DNA of 64,000 nt, taken from Afifellaceae bacterium. Its GTDB lineage: Bacteria > Pseudomonadota > Alphaproteobacteria > Rhizobiales > Afifellaceae. The notes beneath the pieces were generated by a model. It had not been told where the DNA came from, searched no databases, and saw nothing but the letters and a program-made list of their open reading frames with translations. A program made the position numbers and the translations under genes. Shown here one piece after another: positions 1 to 9,820 of this stretch (position 1 is the stretch's first letter; every line of letters begins with the position of its first letter). The DNA lies in assembly GCA_028284625.1 (NCBI GenBank), contig JANQRH010000026.1, positions 124,001-188,000 on the forward strand. Reading direction: 5' to 3'.

Positions 1-1217
1 CACCAATTCCACAGCGTGCCGTCTTCCAGCCGCGCCACCGGGAGATAGGCAGGCTCGTAGGGATACTTTGCCGCCAATGCTTCGTCGATATCGACGCCAT
101 GGCCGGGCTCCTCGCCCGGATGGAGATAGCCGTCGTGGAACGTGTAGGCGTGCGGGAACACTTCGTCGGTCTCCGGCGAGTGATACATGTATTCCTGGAT
201 GCCGAAGTTCGGCACCCAAAGATCAAAATGCAGCGCCGCTCCCATGCACACCGGCGAGAGATCGGTGGCGCCGTGGCACCCAGTGCGGATCTGATAGAGT
301 TCCGCCAGCGCCGCGATCTTCCTGAGTTGCGTGATGCCGCCGGCATGCACGACCGCCGCACGGATATAGTCGCAATGCTGGTTCTGCAGGATTTCGCGGC
401 AATCGTGGATGGAGTTGAAGATTTCGCCGATGGCGATCGGCGTCACGGTGTGCTCACGGATGAGTTTCAGCGCCTCCTGGTTCTCCGCCGGGGTCGGGTC
501 CTCAAGCCAGAAGAGCCGGTAGGGCTCCAGACTCTTGCCGAGCCGCGCCGCCTCAATCGGCGTCAGGCGATGGTGGCAATCGTGCAAAAGGTGAAAGCCG
601 AAGCCGTAGCGCTCGCGCACCGCCTCAAAGAGTTTCGGCGCGAAGTCGAGATACTTCTCCGTTGACCAAAGCTGCTCCTCCGGCACAGCGCCCTTGACGG
701 CCGGCTCGTAGAACATCTTGCCGCGCGCCACGCCATAGACGGAATCGAGCCCCGGAATGCCGGACTGGGCACGTACCGCCTTGTAGCCGAGCTCCAGATA
801 TTCGCCGACCGCGTCGACCGTCTCCTCCAGGTCGCTACCGTTGGCGTGGCCATAGACCATCACGCCAGTGCGGCTCTTGCCGCCGAGGAGCTGGTAAAGC
901 GGCAGGCCGGCCACCTTGGCTTTGATGTCCCAAAGTGCCGTATCGACGGCGCCGACGGACGCCATGGTCACCGGTCCACGCCGCCAATAGGCACCCTTGG
1001 CGAGGTAGTTCCAGATGTCCTCAATGTCGTGCGGATCGCGGCCGATCAGGCACGGCACGACATGGTCTCTGAGGTATGACGCCACCGCCAGCTCGCGGCC
1101 GTTCAGTGTGGCGTCGCCGATGCCGTGAACGCCGTCGCTGGTCATGATCTTCAGCGTGACGAAGTTGCGCCCGGGACAGGTGACGATGACCTTGGCGTCC
1201 GTGATCGTGTTGGCCAT
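1..1217 (-). CDS. manD: D-mannonate dehydratase, ManD/RspA type (last base of stop codon off window)
   Basis: This is an enolase-superfamily dehydratase. ManD members convert D-mannonate to 2-keto-3-deoxy-D-gluconate with Mg2+. I translated the reverse strand from the ATG at 1217. It starts [19 protein letters not shown] and ends [10 protein letters not shown], and the last two bases read TG, so the stop codon lies just outside the window. The length of 405 aa is normal for the family. Visible metal-site segments are [17 protein letters not shown] and GEIFNS, with an R/Y pair in the [13 protein letters not shown] loop. It is divergent from uronate isomerase and fructuronate reductase, and mannonate is exactly the product of those two enzymes. 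This makes it a likely functional replacement for UxuA. Low-activity RspA relatives exist, so the catalytic role rests on both the motifs and the neighbours. Confidence 0.88.
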   Translation of the reverse strand, partial: MANTITDAKVIVTCPGRNFVTLKIMTSDGVHGIGDATLNGRELAVASYLRDHVVPCLIGRDPHDIEDIWNYLAKGAYWRRGPVTMASVGAVDTALWDIKAKVAGLPLYQLLGGKSRTGVMVYGHANGSDLEETVDAVGEYLELGYKAVRAQSGIPGLDSVYGVARGKMFYEPAVKGAVPEEQLWSTEKYLDFAPKLFEAVRERYGFGFHLLHDCHHRLTPIEAARLGKSLEPYRLFWLEDPTPAENQEALKLIREHTVTPIAIGEIFNSIHDCREILQNQHCDYIRAAVVHAGGITQLRKIAALAELYQIRTGCHGATDLSPVCMGAALHFDLWVPNFGIQEYMYHSPETDEVFPHAYTFHDGYLHPGEEPGHGVDIDEALAAKYPYEPAYLPVARLEDGTLWNW

Positions 1218-1384
1218 CCGTCGGTCCCCCGTCTGTTGATTGGCACGCCCTTGGGCAATGGTATCGCAGCCTTCCGTGCGCCCATCAATGCCCGGCAGGG
1301 CAACGTCGTCATTGAGCATTGCGGAGCGACCTTGCGCGGCGACGTGGCGGATGCTTTGTCCTGCCGCGCGAGGGAGGACGCCCG

Positions 1385-2806
1385 TTGGCCAAAGATGCGC
1401 CGAAACTGATCGACGACGATCGGCTGCTGCCGGCCGATCCCGCCATCCGCGCCATCGCCCGGCGACTCTACGACAGCGTGCGCGACCTGCCGCTTGTCTC
1501 CCCGCACGGCCACACCGACCCACGCTGGTATGCGGAGGACGCGCCGTTCCCCGATCCCGCCACGCTCTTCGTGGTGCCCGACCATTATGTCTTCCGCATG
1601 CTCTATAGCCAGGGCATCGCGCTTGAAGACCTTGGCGTACGACCGAAGAACGGGGAGGGGACCGCACCCGACCCGCGTGCCATATGGCGGCTCTTCGCGG
1701 CCAACTATCACCTCTTCCGCGGCACGCCGACCCGCATGTGGCTCGACCACGTCTTTGCAACGCTCTTCGGCTTCACCGAGCGGCTCTCCGCGGCGACGGC
1801 CGACCTTTATTTCGACCGCATCAGCGCAGCACTCGCCACGCCGGACTTTCGTCCGCGCGCGCTCTATGAGCGCTTCAACATCGAGGTGATCGCCACAACC
1901 GACAGCCCGCTTGATCCGCTATCGCACCATCAGGCGATCCGCGATTCCGGCTGGGACGGCCGCGTCGTGCCTGCCTATCGGCCTGACCCGGTCGTCGACC
2001 CGGAGTTCGAAGGCTTCCGCGCCAACGTTGACGCGTTGGGCGAAATCACTGGCTGCGACACGCACTCCTGGTCCGGCTACCTTGAAGCGCATCGCAACCG
2101 TCGCACCTTTTTCAAGAGCCTTGGGGCAACCTCGACCGATCACGGCCACGCCACAGCGCTGACCGCGAACCTTTCGCCGCTGGAAGCAGAGGCGTTGTTC
2201 GCCAAGGTCCTCACTGGCGATGTCTCGGCCGAAGAGGCGGATGTCTTTCGCGGCCAGATGCTCACGGAGATGGCGGCGATGAGCTTGGCCGACGGGCTCG
2301 TCATGCAGCTTCATCCCGGCTCGTTCCGCAACCACAATGCCGAAATCTTCGCTCGCTTCGGCCGCGACATGGGCGCCGACATTCCCGCCCGCACCGACTA
2401 TGTAGCGGCGCTGAAGCCGCTCCTTGATCGCTTCGGTAACGAGACGGCGCTGACGTTCATTCTCTTCACGCTCGATGAGACCAGCTTCGGGCGCGAGCTT
2501 GCGCCGCTCGCCGGCCATTATCCCTGTCTGAAGCTCGGGCCGCCCTGGTGGTTCTTTGACAGCCCAGGCGGCATGCGCCGCTTCCGCGAGCTGACAACGG
2601 AAACCGCCGGATTCTACAACACTGTCGGCTTCAACGACGACACGCGGGCTTACCTCTCCATCTCCGCGCGCCATGACATGGCCCGCCGCATCGATTGCGG
2701 CTATCTGGCCGAGCTTGTGGCGGAGCACCAGCTAGATGAGGACGAGGCGCATGAGCTAGCGCACGATCTCGCCTACCGGCTCGCCAAGGAGGCGTACAAG
2801 CTGTGA
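1385..2806 (+). CDS. uxaC: Uronate isomerase
   Basis: Amidohydrolase-superfamily isomerase that converts D-glucuronate to D-fructuronate (or D-galacturonate to D-tagaturonate) in the cytoplasm. The N-terminal metal-binding HxH is visible in [13 protein letters not shown]. The region [12 protein letters not shown] and the C-terminal [12 protein letters not shown] are typical of UxaC. The ORF track opens at 1319, but the sequence before LAKDAPKLI is not UxaC-like. A TTG at 1385 has a GGGAGGA ribosome site six bases upstream and gives 473 aa, the usual UxaC length. The stop overlaps the start of the next gene (GTGA), so the two are translationally coupled. Confidence 0.9.
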   Translation: MAKDAPKLIDDDRLLPADPAIRAIARRLYDSVRDLPLVSPHGHTDPRWYAEDAPFPDPATLFVVPDHYVFRMLYSQGIALEDLGVRPKNGEGTAPDPRAIWRLFAANYHLFRGTPTRMWLDHVFATLFGFTERLSAATADLYFDRISAALATPDFRPRALYERFNIEVIATTDSPLDPLSHHQAIRDSGWDGRVVPAYRPDPVVDPEFEGFRANVDALGEITGCDTHSWSGYLEAHRNRRTFFKSLGATSTDHGHATALTANLSPLEAEALFAKVLTGDVSAEEADVFRGQMLTEMAAMSLADGLVMQLHPGSFRNHNAEIFARFGRDMGADIPARTDYVAALKPLLDRFGNETALTFILFTLDETSFGRELAPLAGHYPCLKLGPPWWFFDSPGGMRRFRELTTETAGFYNTVGFNDDTRAYLSISARHDMARRIDCGYLAELVAEHQLDEDEAHELAHDLAYRLAKEAYKL

Positions 2807-4302
2807 GTGGTACAAAGGCCAATGCGCCCCGCCTTTGCAATGCAACGCTCGCCGCGCTGCCGGCCGATATCGCCCACCCGGCCTATGACCGCAGCACCGT
2901 CACCGCCGGCATTGTGCATCTCGGCATCGGCGCGTTTCACCGCGCGCACCAGGCCGTCTATGTCGACGATGTGCTCGCCGATGATCCGAGCTGGGGCATC
3001 GTCGCGGCGAGCCTGCGCAGCGCCGATACACGCGACGCGCTCTCGCCGCAGGGCGGGCTCTACACGCTCTCCGTGCGCTCCGGCGCCGGCGAGGCGCTGC
3101 GCGTCATCGGCAGCGTCATGGATGTGCTGGTCGCATCGGAGGCACGCGAGCCGCTCCTGGAGGCGATGGCCAATCCGCGGGTCAGGATCGTGTCGCTGAC
3201 GATCACCGAGAAGGGCTATTGCCACGACCCGGCAACCGGTGCGCTGAACGAATCACATCCCGACATCCGCGACGACCTCCAAACGCCGGACGCGCCGAAG
3301 ACTGCGCCCGGCCTCATCGTTGAGGCGCTCGCCCGCCGCCGCGCCGCAGGCGCGCCGCCCTTCACGGTGCTGACATGCGACAACCTCCCGGCCAACGGCG
3401 CGGTCGTGAAGCGCATCCTCGACCGCTTCGCGGCGCTGCGCGACGCCGATCTCGGCGCCTATGTCGCCGGCGAGTTGGCGTGTCCGTCTACGATGGTCGA
3501 CCGCATCACGCCGGCAACGACCGACGCGGATCTCGTCTCCATCGCCGCGCGCCTTGGCGTCCGCGACGCCTGGCCGGTCGTCACCGAGCCGTTCTCTCAG
3601 TGGGTGATTGAGGATCGCTTTCCCGCCGGCAGGCCTCCTCTGGAAAATGTCGGCGCGGAGCTGGTAGCCGACGTCGCGCCCTACGAGGAGATGAAGCTCA
3701 GGCTCCTCAACGGCGCGCATTCCAGCCTCGCTTACCTCGGCTATCTCGCCGGTTACGTGTTCGTCGACGAGGCCATGGCCGGCCCGGCATTCGATCGCTT
3801 CGCCGCCACGCTGATGGAGGAGGTGACGCCGACCTTGAACGTGCCGGCCGGCACCGACCTGGCCGCCTACAAGCGCTCGCTCTTGGAGCGGTTCCGCAAT
3901 CCGGCGCTGAAGCATCGCACGTGGCAGATCTGCATGGACGGCAGCCAAAAGCTGCCGCAGAGGCTGCTCGGCCCGATCCGCGATCGCCTGGCGCAGGGCG
4001 CGCCCATAGATTGCCTGGCGCTCGGCGTCGCCGGTTGGATGCGCTACGTCACCGGCATCGATGAAAAAGGCGAGCCGATAGACGTCCGCGATCCGTTGGC
4101 GGAGCTCCTCCGCGACATCGCCGACCGGGCAGGGCCATCGGCTGAGCGCCTGGCACCGGCGCTGATTGCCGTGGAGGAAATCTTCGGCGCCGACCTCGCC
4201 GCCGATCCGCGCTTCCAGGAGGCAGTGACGCAGGCTTTGGCGGGGCTTTATGAAACTGGCGCAAAGCGCGCCGTGGCTGAGGTGGCCTCTCCACGCAACT
4301 GA
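2803..4302 (+). CDS. uxuB: Mannitol dehydrogenase-family oxidoreductase, probable D-fructuronate reductase
   Basis: Long-chain mannitol dehydrogenase family, 499 aa. The expected reaction is NADH-dependent reduction of D-fructuronate to D-mannonate. The N-terminal segment GIVHLGIGAFHRAHQAVYVDD is the family's nucleotide-binding start, and KLRLLNGAHSSLAYLGYLAG is the catalytic region. It starts on a GTG overlapping the uxaC stop by four bases. It lies between an enzyme that makes fructuronate and one that consumes mannonate, which favours fructuronate reductase over mannitol or arabinitol dehydrogenase. That choice is inferred from context. Confidence 0.85.
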   Translation: MSGTKANAPRLCNATLAALPADIAHPAYDRSTVTAGIVHLGIGAFHRAHQAVYVDDVLADDPSWGIVAASLRSADTRDALSPQGGLYTLSVRSGAGEALRVIGSVMDVLVASEAREPLLEAMANPRVRIVSLTITEKGYCHDPATGALNESHPDIRDDLQTPDAPKTAPGLIVEALARRRAAGAPPFTVLTCDNLPANGAVVKRILDRFAALRDADLGAYVAGELACPSTMVDRITPATTDADLVSIAARLGVRDAWPVVTEPFSQWVIEDRFPAGRPPLENVGAELVADVAPYEEMKLRLLNGAHSSLAYLGYLAGYVFVDEAMAGPAFDRFAATLMEEVTPTLNVPAGTDLAAYKRSLLERFRNPALKHRTWQICMDGSQKLPQRLLGPIRDRLAQGAPIDCLALGVAGWMRYVTGIDEKGEPIDVRDPLAELLRDIADRAGPSAERLAPALIAVEEIFGADLAADPRFQEAVTQALAGLYETGAKRAVAEVASPRN

Positions 4303-4414
4303 CCGGCGTGTGGTGCGAAACTCAGCACCCTGGACGAGAGCGCCGCTCCAGCCCATAAAGTCGGCCTGCGACACAAGCGGCGCTTTGACGCCACAACCAA
4401 ACCGACGGAGCGCC

Positions 4415-6808
4415 ATGAGCGACGCGCGCGTGCCCTTTCTGACAGCCTTGGAGAGGAAGGCACTGTGGCTGGCGACGTGGACCATCCACAACGCCAACCA
4501 CCTGCGGCCGAATGACGACGGCCTGAAGGTCGGCGGTCACCAGGCGTCGTCCGCGTCGCTGGCGACGATCATGGCCGTGCTCTACGGCGCGGTGCTAAGG
4601 CCGGAGGACCGCGTTGCGGTGAAGCCGCACGCCTCGCCCATCTTCCACGCGCTGCAATATCTGTTCGGCGAACAGACGCGCGAAAAGCTTGAGCGCTTCC
4701 GCGCTTATAAAGGCGCGCAATCCTATCCCTCGCGCACCAAGGACATCGACGACGTCGACTTCTCCACCGGCTCGGTCGGCCTCGGCGTGGCGCAGACTTT
4801 GTTCTCCTCGCTGGTGCAGGATTACGTGCGCGCCAAGGGCTGGTCGAGCCGCCCGGCGGGGCGCATGGTGGCGCTCGTCGGCGACGCGGAGATGGACGAG
4901 GGCAACATTTTCGAGGCGCTGCTGGAGGGCTGGAAGCACGGCGTCCAGAATTGCTGGTGGATCATCGACTACAACCGCCAGAGCCTCGACGCGGTGATCC
5001 GCGAGGGCCTGTGGGAGCGCTTTGAGACGGTCTTTCGTGGTTTCGGTTGGGATGTCGTCATCCTCAAATACGGTTCGCTGCTGAATGCTGCGTTTGAGGA
5101 GGAGGGCGGTGAGGCGCTGCGGGCGTGGATCGATCAATGCCCCAACCAGGTCTACTCGCTGCTTTGCTTCCAGGGTGGCGCGGCTTGGCGTCAGCGCCTT
5201 CTTGACGAGATCGGCGACCAGGGGCCGGTCACACGGCTGATCGAGCGCCGCTCGGATGAGGAGCTTGCCGCCTTGATGACAAACCTCGCCGGCCACGACA
5301 TCCCCACGCTGCTTGAAGCGTTCGAGGATGCCGCGTCCGACGAGCGGCCGAAATGCTTCATCGCCTACACGATCAAAGGCTTCGGCCTGCCGTTCCAGGG
5401 CCACAAGGACAACCATGCCGGCCTGATGACGACCGCCCAGATGGAGGCGTTCTGCGCGGCCATGGGCGTGGCGGAGGGCGAGGAATGGGCGCCTTACGCG
5501 GCCCTCGGCGTGGAGGAGCAGGCGTTCCGCGACTTTCTCTCAGAGGCGCCGTTCGTGAAGCAGGGCCGGCGGCGGCTGAAGGCGGCGCGCATTCCCGTGC
5601 CCGACACGCTGCCGCTTCCCACGGCGCAGACCATGTCCACGCAGCAGGGCTTTGGCCTGATCCTCTCCGACCTTGCGAAAGAAGACGATCCGCTCGTCGA
5701 CCGCATCGTCACCGCCTCGCCCGACGTGACCGTCTCCACCAATCTCGGCGGCTTCGTAAATCGCCGCGGGCTGTTCGCCAAGGACGCCATGGCCGACCAG
5801 TTTCGCAAGGAGCGCATCCCCTCAACGTTCACCTGGGAGTTCTCGCCGAAGGGACAGCACTTCGAGCTGGGGATCGCTGAGAGCAATCTCTTCATCCTCC
5901 TCTCAGCGCTTGGCCTGTCGCACACGATAGAAGGCGAGCGGCTCATCCCCATCGGCACGCTTTACGATCCGTTCATCCTGCGCGGCGCCGATCAGCTCAA
6001 CTACGCCTGTTATCAGGATGCCCGCTTCATTCTCGTGGCGACGCCGTCCGGCGTGTCGCTGGCGCCGGAAGGCGGCGCGCATCAATCGATCGGCACGCCG
6101 CTTCTCGGCATTGCACAGGACGGCCTCTCCGCCTTCGAGCCGGCCTATGTGGACGAAGTGGCGATCATCCTGCGCTGGGCGTTCGACTATCTGCAGCGCG
6201 ACGGGGAGGGCGATCCGGACGAAGAGACGTGGCTGCGCGACGAAACCGGTGGCTCCGTCTATCTCCGCCTCTCCACACGGCCGCTGGAGCAGATCGCGCG
6301 CGACGTATCGGAGCCGCTGGCGACGGACATCGTCAACGGCGCTTATTGGATGCGCCGCCCCGGCCCCAATGCGCAGGTGGTGATCGTCTATCAGGGCGTC
6401 GTTGCGCCCGAAGCCATCAATGCCGCCGGCCTGCTCGGCGAGGACCGCCGCGATATCGGCGTGCTCGCCGTGACCTCGGCCGATCGTCTCAACGCCGGCT
6501 GGCAGGCGGCGGAACGCGCGCGGCAGCGCGGTGTCGTGAATGCCATGAGCCACATCGAGCGGCTGCTTGCGCCGCTTTCGCGCGAATGCGGGCTGGTCAC
6601 CGTGATCGACGGCCACCCCGCGACTTTGAGCTGGCTCGGCGGCGTCTACGGTCACCGCACCAAGTCGCTCGGCGTGGAGCATTTTGGGCAGACCGGCGAC
6701 ATCGCCGACCTCTATCGCCATTACGGCATCGACGCCAACGCCATCGCGCACGCGGCGCAGGCCGTCACCGCCGGTCGCCCCGTGCGCCATCTCACGGCGC
6801 TGCCTTAA
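4415..6808 (+). CDS. Stand-alone transketolase/pyruvate dehydrogenase E1-like TPP enzyme
   Basis: Thiamine-diphosphate enzyme of 797 aa resembling the homodimeric pyruvate dehydrogenase E1 (AceE)/transketolase group. The TPP motif is visible as GDAEMDEGNIFEALLEG followed by IIDYNRQSLD. Other matches are STGSVGLG, KGFGLPFQGHKDNHAG and, in the pyrimidine domain, TFTWEFSPKGQHFELGIAE. The ATG at 4415 lies downstream of the track start and begins MSDARVPFLTALERKALW, where homology seems to start. AceE is usually nearer 890 aa, and no E2 or E3 gene is adjacent, so a role as a 2-oxoacid dehydrogenase E1 is doubtful. A transketolase-type function next to the uronate genes is possible. It converges with the next gene, overlapping by four bases. 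Confidence 0.78.
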   Translation: MSDARVPFLTALERKALWLATWTIHNANHLRPNDDGLKVGGHQASSASLATIMAVLYGAVLRPEDRVAVKPHASPIFHALQYLFGEQTREKLERFRAYKGAQSYPSRTKDIDDVDFSTGSVGLGVAQTLFSSLVQDYVRAKGWSSRPAGRMVALVGDAEMDEGNIFEALLEGWKHGVQNCWWIIDYNRQSLDAVIREGLWERFETVFRGFGWDVVILKYGSLLNAAFEEEGGEALRAWIDQCPNQVYSLLCFQGGAAWRQRLLDEIGDQGPVTRLIERRSDEELAALMTNLAGHDIPTLLEAFEDAASDERPKCFIAYTIKGFGLPFQGHKDNHAGLMTTAQMEAFCAAMGVAEGEEWAPYAALGVEEQAFRDFLSEAPFVKQGRRRLKAARIPVPDTLPLPTAQTMSTQQGFGLILSDLAKEDDPLVDRIVTASPDVTVSTNLGGFVNRRGLFAKDAMADQFRKERIPSTFTWEFSPKGQHFELGIAESNLFILLSALGLSHTIEGERLIPIGTLYDPFILRGADQLNYACYQDARFILVATPSGVSLAPEGGAHQSIGTPLLGIAQDGLSAFEPAYVDEVAIILRWAFDYLQRDGEGDPDEETWLRDETGGSVYLRLSTRPLEQIARDVSEPLATDIVNGAYWMRRPGPNAQVVIVYQGVVAPEAINAAGLLGEDRRDIGVLAVTSADRLNAGWQAAERARQRGVVNAMSHIERLLAPLSRECGLVTVIDGHPATLSWLGGVYGHRTKSLGVEHFGQTGDIADLYRHYGIDANAIAHAAQAVTAGRPVRHLTALP

Positions 6809-7473
6809 GCCGTCGCGCTGCGCTTCTCCAGATAGGCCACCAGCCGCACCAGCGGCCACAGGATGATTAGATAGATCGCCGCTGCTGCCAGCAGCGGACT
6901 GGGATTGGCCATCAGCGCCTGTGCGTCGAACGCCTGCTTCAAAAGATCGGGCATGGCGACGAATGATGCCAGCGACGTGTCCTTGACGATAGCGATGCAA
7001 TTGCTGGTCTGCGGTGGCGTGGCGATGCGGATGGCCTGCGGTATGACGACCTTGAAAAGCGTGACGGTGAACGGCAGGCCGAGCGACCGCGCCGCCTCGA
7101 ACTGCCCCGGCGGAATCGCCATGATCCCGGCGCGAAAAACCTCCGCCGTGAACGCCGCGAGCACGATGGAGAGCGCCAGCGTCGCTGACGTGAATGAGTT
7201 CAGCCGAATGCCGACAAAGGGCAGCGCGTAATAGATGACGATGAGCACGACCAGGATCGGCAGTGCCCGAAAGATGTCGATGAAGCCGATCGCGAGAAGG
7301 CGGATCGGCTTCGGCCCATAAAGCCGTCCGACGCAGATGAGAACGCCGGCCACTGTGCCGAGCACCATCGCCGTGACCGCAAGATAGAAGGTGTTGATCA
7401 GGCCGCGCCCCAGCATCGGCATGGCTCTGAGCATCACGTCGGCATTGAAAAAGGTATCGATCAGCCCCGACAC
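6805..7473 (-). CDS. Amino-acid ABC transporter permease (HisM/GltK family)
   Basis: Inner-membrane permease of the polar amino-acid uptake family, 222 aa, with about five hydrophobic helices. The EAA-loop motif that contacts the ATPase is visible as EAARSLGLPFTVTLFKVVIPQAIR. RALPILVVLIVIYYALP is typical of the N-terminal half. It lies downstream of the binding protein on the same strand, 160 bases away, with a hairpin in the gap. No second permease or ATPase gene accompanies it in the window, so the complete transporter must borrow subunits from elsewhere. Confidence 0.9.
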   Translation of the reverse strand: MSGLIDTFFNADVMLRAMPMLGRGLINTFYLAVTAMVLGTVAGVLICVGRLYGPKPIRLLAIGFIDIFRALPILVVLIVIYYALPFVGIRLNSFTSATLALSIVLAAFTAEVFRAGIMAIPPGQFEAARSLGLPFTVTLFKVVIPQAIRIATPPQTSNCIAIVKDTSLASFVAMPDLLKQAFDAQALMANPSPLLAAAAIYLIILWPLVRLVAYLEKRSATA

Positions 7474-7579
7474 GGCAGACCTCCGGGTTCATTCAAAGCG
7501 TGAGGTTAGAGCGCTTTTTCAGAATCAGGGAGGGGCAGGCGCTCGCCGAGCGCTGAAGCGGCGCCGCTGCCCAAAGCGA

Positions 7580-7605
7580 AAGGGAGCGGCCGTCGCCGCT
7601 CCCTT
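7580..7605 (-). terminator. Perfect hairpin between binding-protein and permease genes
   Basis: AAGGGAGCGGC and GCCGCTCCCTT form a perfect 11-bp stem with a four-base loop, 29 bases after the binding-protein stop codon. On the minus-strand transcript it is followed only by TTTCG, so it is a weak terminator at best. Such hairpins between a solute-binding protein and its permease commonly stabilise the upstream message and lower expression downstream. That role is inferred. Confidence 0.6.
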
Positions 7606-7633
7606 CAACGAACTTGGCAAATGAGACCGGTCG

Positions 7634-8428
7634 CTACTCAGCCTGCGGGATGGGCAGCACCTCCACGGTGGACGTGCCCTCATCAGGCGGCACGCCAAGC
7701 CACTTCTCGTGCAGCATGGCCATCGTGCCGTCCTGCTTAATCTCCGTGATGGCGTCGTTGACGCGCTCCAGGAGCGGTGATCCCTTGCCGAGCATGATGC
7801 CGTAACGGTCGTCCTGCTTGATGCGCTCAACCACGTGCATGGCCGGCATCTGCTTGAACGCGAACTGAAGGCCGGCGATGTCGCTGATGGCGCCGGCGAC
7901 GCGCCCGTTCTGGGTGTCGAGCAGAAGGTCTTGCTGCGTGTTGTAGCCCTTCATCTCGCTGAAGCCGTACGTCTCCATGTTCTCCTGCACCCAGGCTTCG
8001 CCGGTGGACGTGGAGAGTACGCCGACGGGCTTGCCCTTCATGTCGGCGAGGCTTGTCACGCCGGAATCCTTCGCTGAGGCAAGCGCCATGTCGCTGTCGT
8101 AATAGCCCTGCGTGAAGGATTGGTTCTGAAGGCGCTCGTTGGTGATGGTGATCGTTGAGATCGCCATATCGATGCGGCCGGAGCTGGTGGCGGCGAAAAG
8201 CGCCTGGAAGCCGAGATCCTGGATTTCAACTTCAGCGCCCGCGCGCTTGGCGATCTCTTGAACGAGGTCGACCTCAAAGCCCTCAAACGTCCCGTCTTCC
8301 TTCTTGTTCTCCCAAGGCGGATTGGCCGGATAGGCGCCGACTTGCCACGTCTCCGCCAGCGCCGATGCGCCTGACCCAAGAGCAACACTGGCCGCAATGA
8401 AGACCGATGCGAGCACTTTCAGTTTCAT
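7634..8428 (-). CDS. Amino-acid ABC transporter periplasmic binding protein
   Basis: Family 3 solute-binding protein, 264 aa. The ATG at 8428 follows GGAGAGGTGAA and gives the signal peptide MKLKVLASVFIAASVALGSGASALA. The start 18 codons upstream on the track would bury this signal, so I rejected it. Family features are GFEVDLVQEIAKRAG, RIDMAISTITITNERLQ (binding-site arginine loop) and GVLSTSTGEAW. It is encoded between an aminotransferase and its permease, which points to uptake of an amino acid that is then transaminated. The ligand cannot be read from the sequence. Confidence 0.9.
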   Translation of the reverse strand: MKLKVLASVFIAASVALGSGASALAETWQVGAYPANPPWENKKEDGTFEGFEVDLVQEIAKRAGAEVEIQDLGFQALFAATSSGRIDMAISTITITNERLQNQSFTQGYYDSDMALASAKDSGVTSLADMKGKPVGVLSTSTGEAWVQENMETYGFSEMKGYNTQQDLLLDTQNGRVAGAISDIAGLQFAFKQMPAMHVVERIKQDDRYGIMLGKGSPLLERVNDAITEIKQDGTMAMLHEKWLGVPPDEGTSTVEVLPIPQAE

Positions 8429-8488
8429 TTCACCTCTCCCTGTTTGGGCCGCCTGAGCGGCACGGCCGGTCGCAGCCGGCACTTATCG

Positions 8489-9682
8489 TCACGCCATGGC
8501 GGTCGCGATGCGGTCGCAGGCCTCGGCAATCTGCTTGCTGTCGCGGCACACGCACATCCTTAAAAACGCCCTCGACGACTCGCCAAAGAGCCAACCCGGA
8601 GCAAGCCCGACCTGTGCTTTCTCCAGAATACGCATGCACGATTGCGTGGAATCGGCCTCGCCGGCAATCGAAAACACGACATACATGCCGCCGCGCGGCT
8701 TCGCCGGCAGGATCAGGCTGTTGGATGCCGCCAGCGCGGAATAGGCGGTCTCCACGCCTTCGCGGCTGCGCTCACGCACCTTTTTGACAAACGGCTCACC
8801 GTCGACGATCGCGGCGCGTGCGCCGGCCTGAATGCACGCCGCCGTTCCGCTGTTCATGTATTGCGTGATTGCCGCCAACGAACTCGCAACGGACGGCGGG
8901 TGCGTCAGCCAGCCGATCCGCCATCCGGTCATCGCCCAGGCCTTGGAGAAGCCGTTTACGCTGAGCACCAGGTCCTCCGGCTCCGCGAGCCGGATGACGG
9001 ATGGTGCGGCTTCGGCATCGAAGGCGAGGCGATTGTACATCTCGTCGCTGACGATCCACACGCCGGTGCGGCGGCTGAACTCAATCAGCGCTTCCAGTTC
9101 CGCGTCGCTCGCCGTCCAGCCGAGGGGATTGGACGGCGTTGAGAACATGATCGCCTTGGTGCGCGCGTCGCAGGCGTCGAAGAGCTTGTCGAGATCGAGC
9201 TTCCAATCGCCGTCGACATAGTCGAGCGCCACGGCGCGGGGGTCGCCGCCAGCGATCTGGATCGCCTGCTTGATGTTCGGCCATTGCGGCTCGACATAGA
9301 CGACGTTGCTGCCCTGCTCGACGATGAGCGACAGCGCCAGATGTACCGATTGCATGCCGCCCGGCGTGACCGTGGAGCGTAGCACCGGAATGTCGCGGCC
9401 ATGCAACCGCGTGAGATAGGCCGACAACGCCTCCGTCAAAGCCGGCAGGCCGCGCATGTCGGGCACATAGAATGTCATGCCCTGGTCGAGCGCATCTTTG
9501 GCGGCGCTGCGGATGAACTCCGGAGTGACGAGATCGCCCTCGCCGTACCACAGCGTGATGGCGTCGGGGATCGACTTCGCCCTGACCGCCAGCTCCGCGA
9601 TATTCTCCGTCTCCAGATCCATGATCTGCGGGCGGATGCGTTCGTAGGCTTGGGGCGTGGGTGTTCGGTCGGGCAGCGGCAT
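8489..9682 (-). CDS. PLP-dependent aminotransferase, class I/II
   Basis: Fold-type I aminotransferase, 397 aa from the ATG at 9682. A TTG nine bases upstream is the track start, but the AGGA ribosome site abuts that codon, so the ATG is better placed. The PLP lysine lies in NGFSKAWAMTGWRIGW. STPSNPLGW holds the conserved Asn-Pro, and IVSDEMYNRLAF carries the ring-stacking Asp/Tyr. It is the first gene of the operon with the amino-acid ABC genes. It therefore probably turns an imported amino acid into a 2-oxo acid. Aromatic specificity (tryptophan to indole-3-pyruvate) would fit the genes downstream on the other strand, but this is only inferred. Confidence 0.88.
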   Translation of the reverse strand: MPLPDRTPTPQAYERIRPQIMDLETENIAELAVRAKSIPDAITLWYGEGDLVTPEFIRSAAKDALDQGMTFYVPDMRGLPALTEALSAYLTRLHGRDIPVLRSTVTPGGMQSVHLALSLIVEQGSNVVYVEPQWPNIKQAIQIAGGDPRAVALDYVDGDWKLDLDKLFDACDARTKAIMFSTPSNPLGWTASDAELEALIEFSRRTGVWIVSDEMYNRLAFDAEAAPSVIRLAEPEDLVLSVNGFSKAWAMTGWRIGWLTHPPSVASSLAAITQYMNSGTAACIQAGARAAIVDGEPFVKKVRERSREGVETAYSALAASNSLILPAKPRGGMYVVFSIAGEADSTQSCMRILEKAQVGLAPGWLFGESSRAFLRMCVCRDSKQIAEACDRIATAMA

Positions 9683-9820
9683 CTTGATCAATCCTGGAAA
9701 TCCGGTGGCCGGCGGATCGCCGTGGGTCTGTCATGCCGAGACAAAAGCGACAAAGTTCTGCGCGGCACTGAAGCCCGTCCTTTCACCGTTGCAATAACCT
9801 TCCAACAAAACTGTATCCAT

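Noticed and set aside
3253-4497. 414-aa minus-strand ORF
   Set aside because: It lies opposite the mannitol dehydrogenase gene, is Arg/His-rich without family motifs, and is a frame shadow caused by high GC.
5903-7492. 529-aa minus-strand ORF
   Set aside because: It runs through the end of the TPP enzyme gene and the amino-acid permease in another frame. The permease frame 6805-7473 has clear motifs and this one has none.
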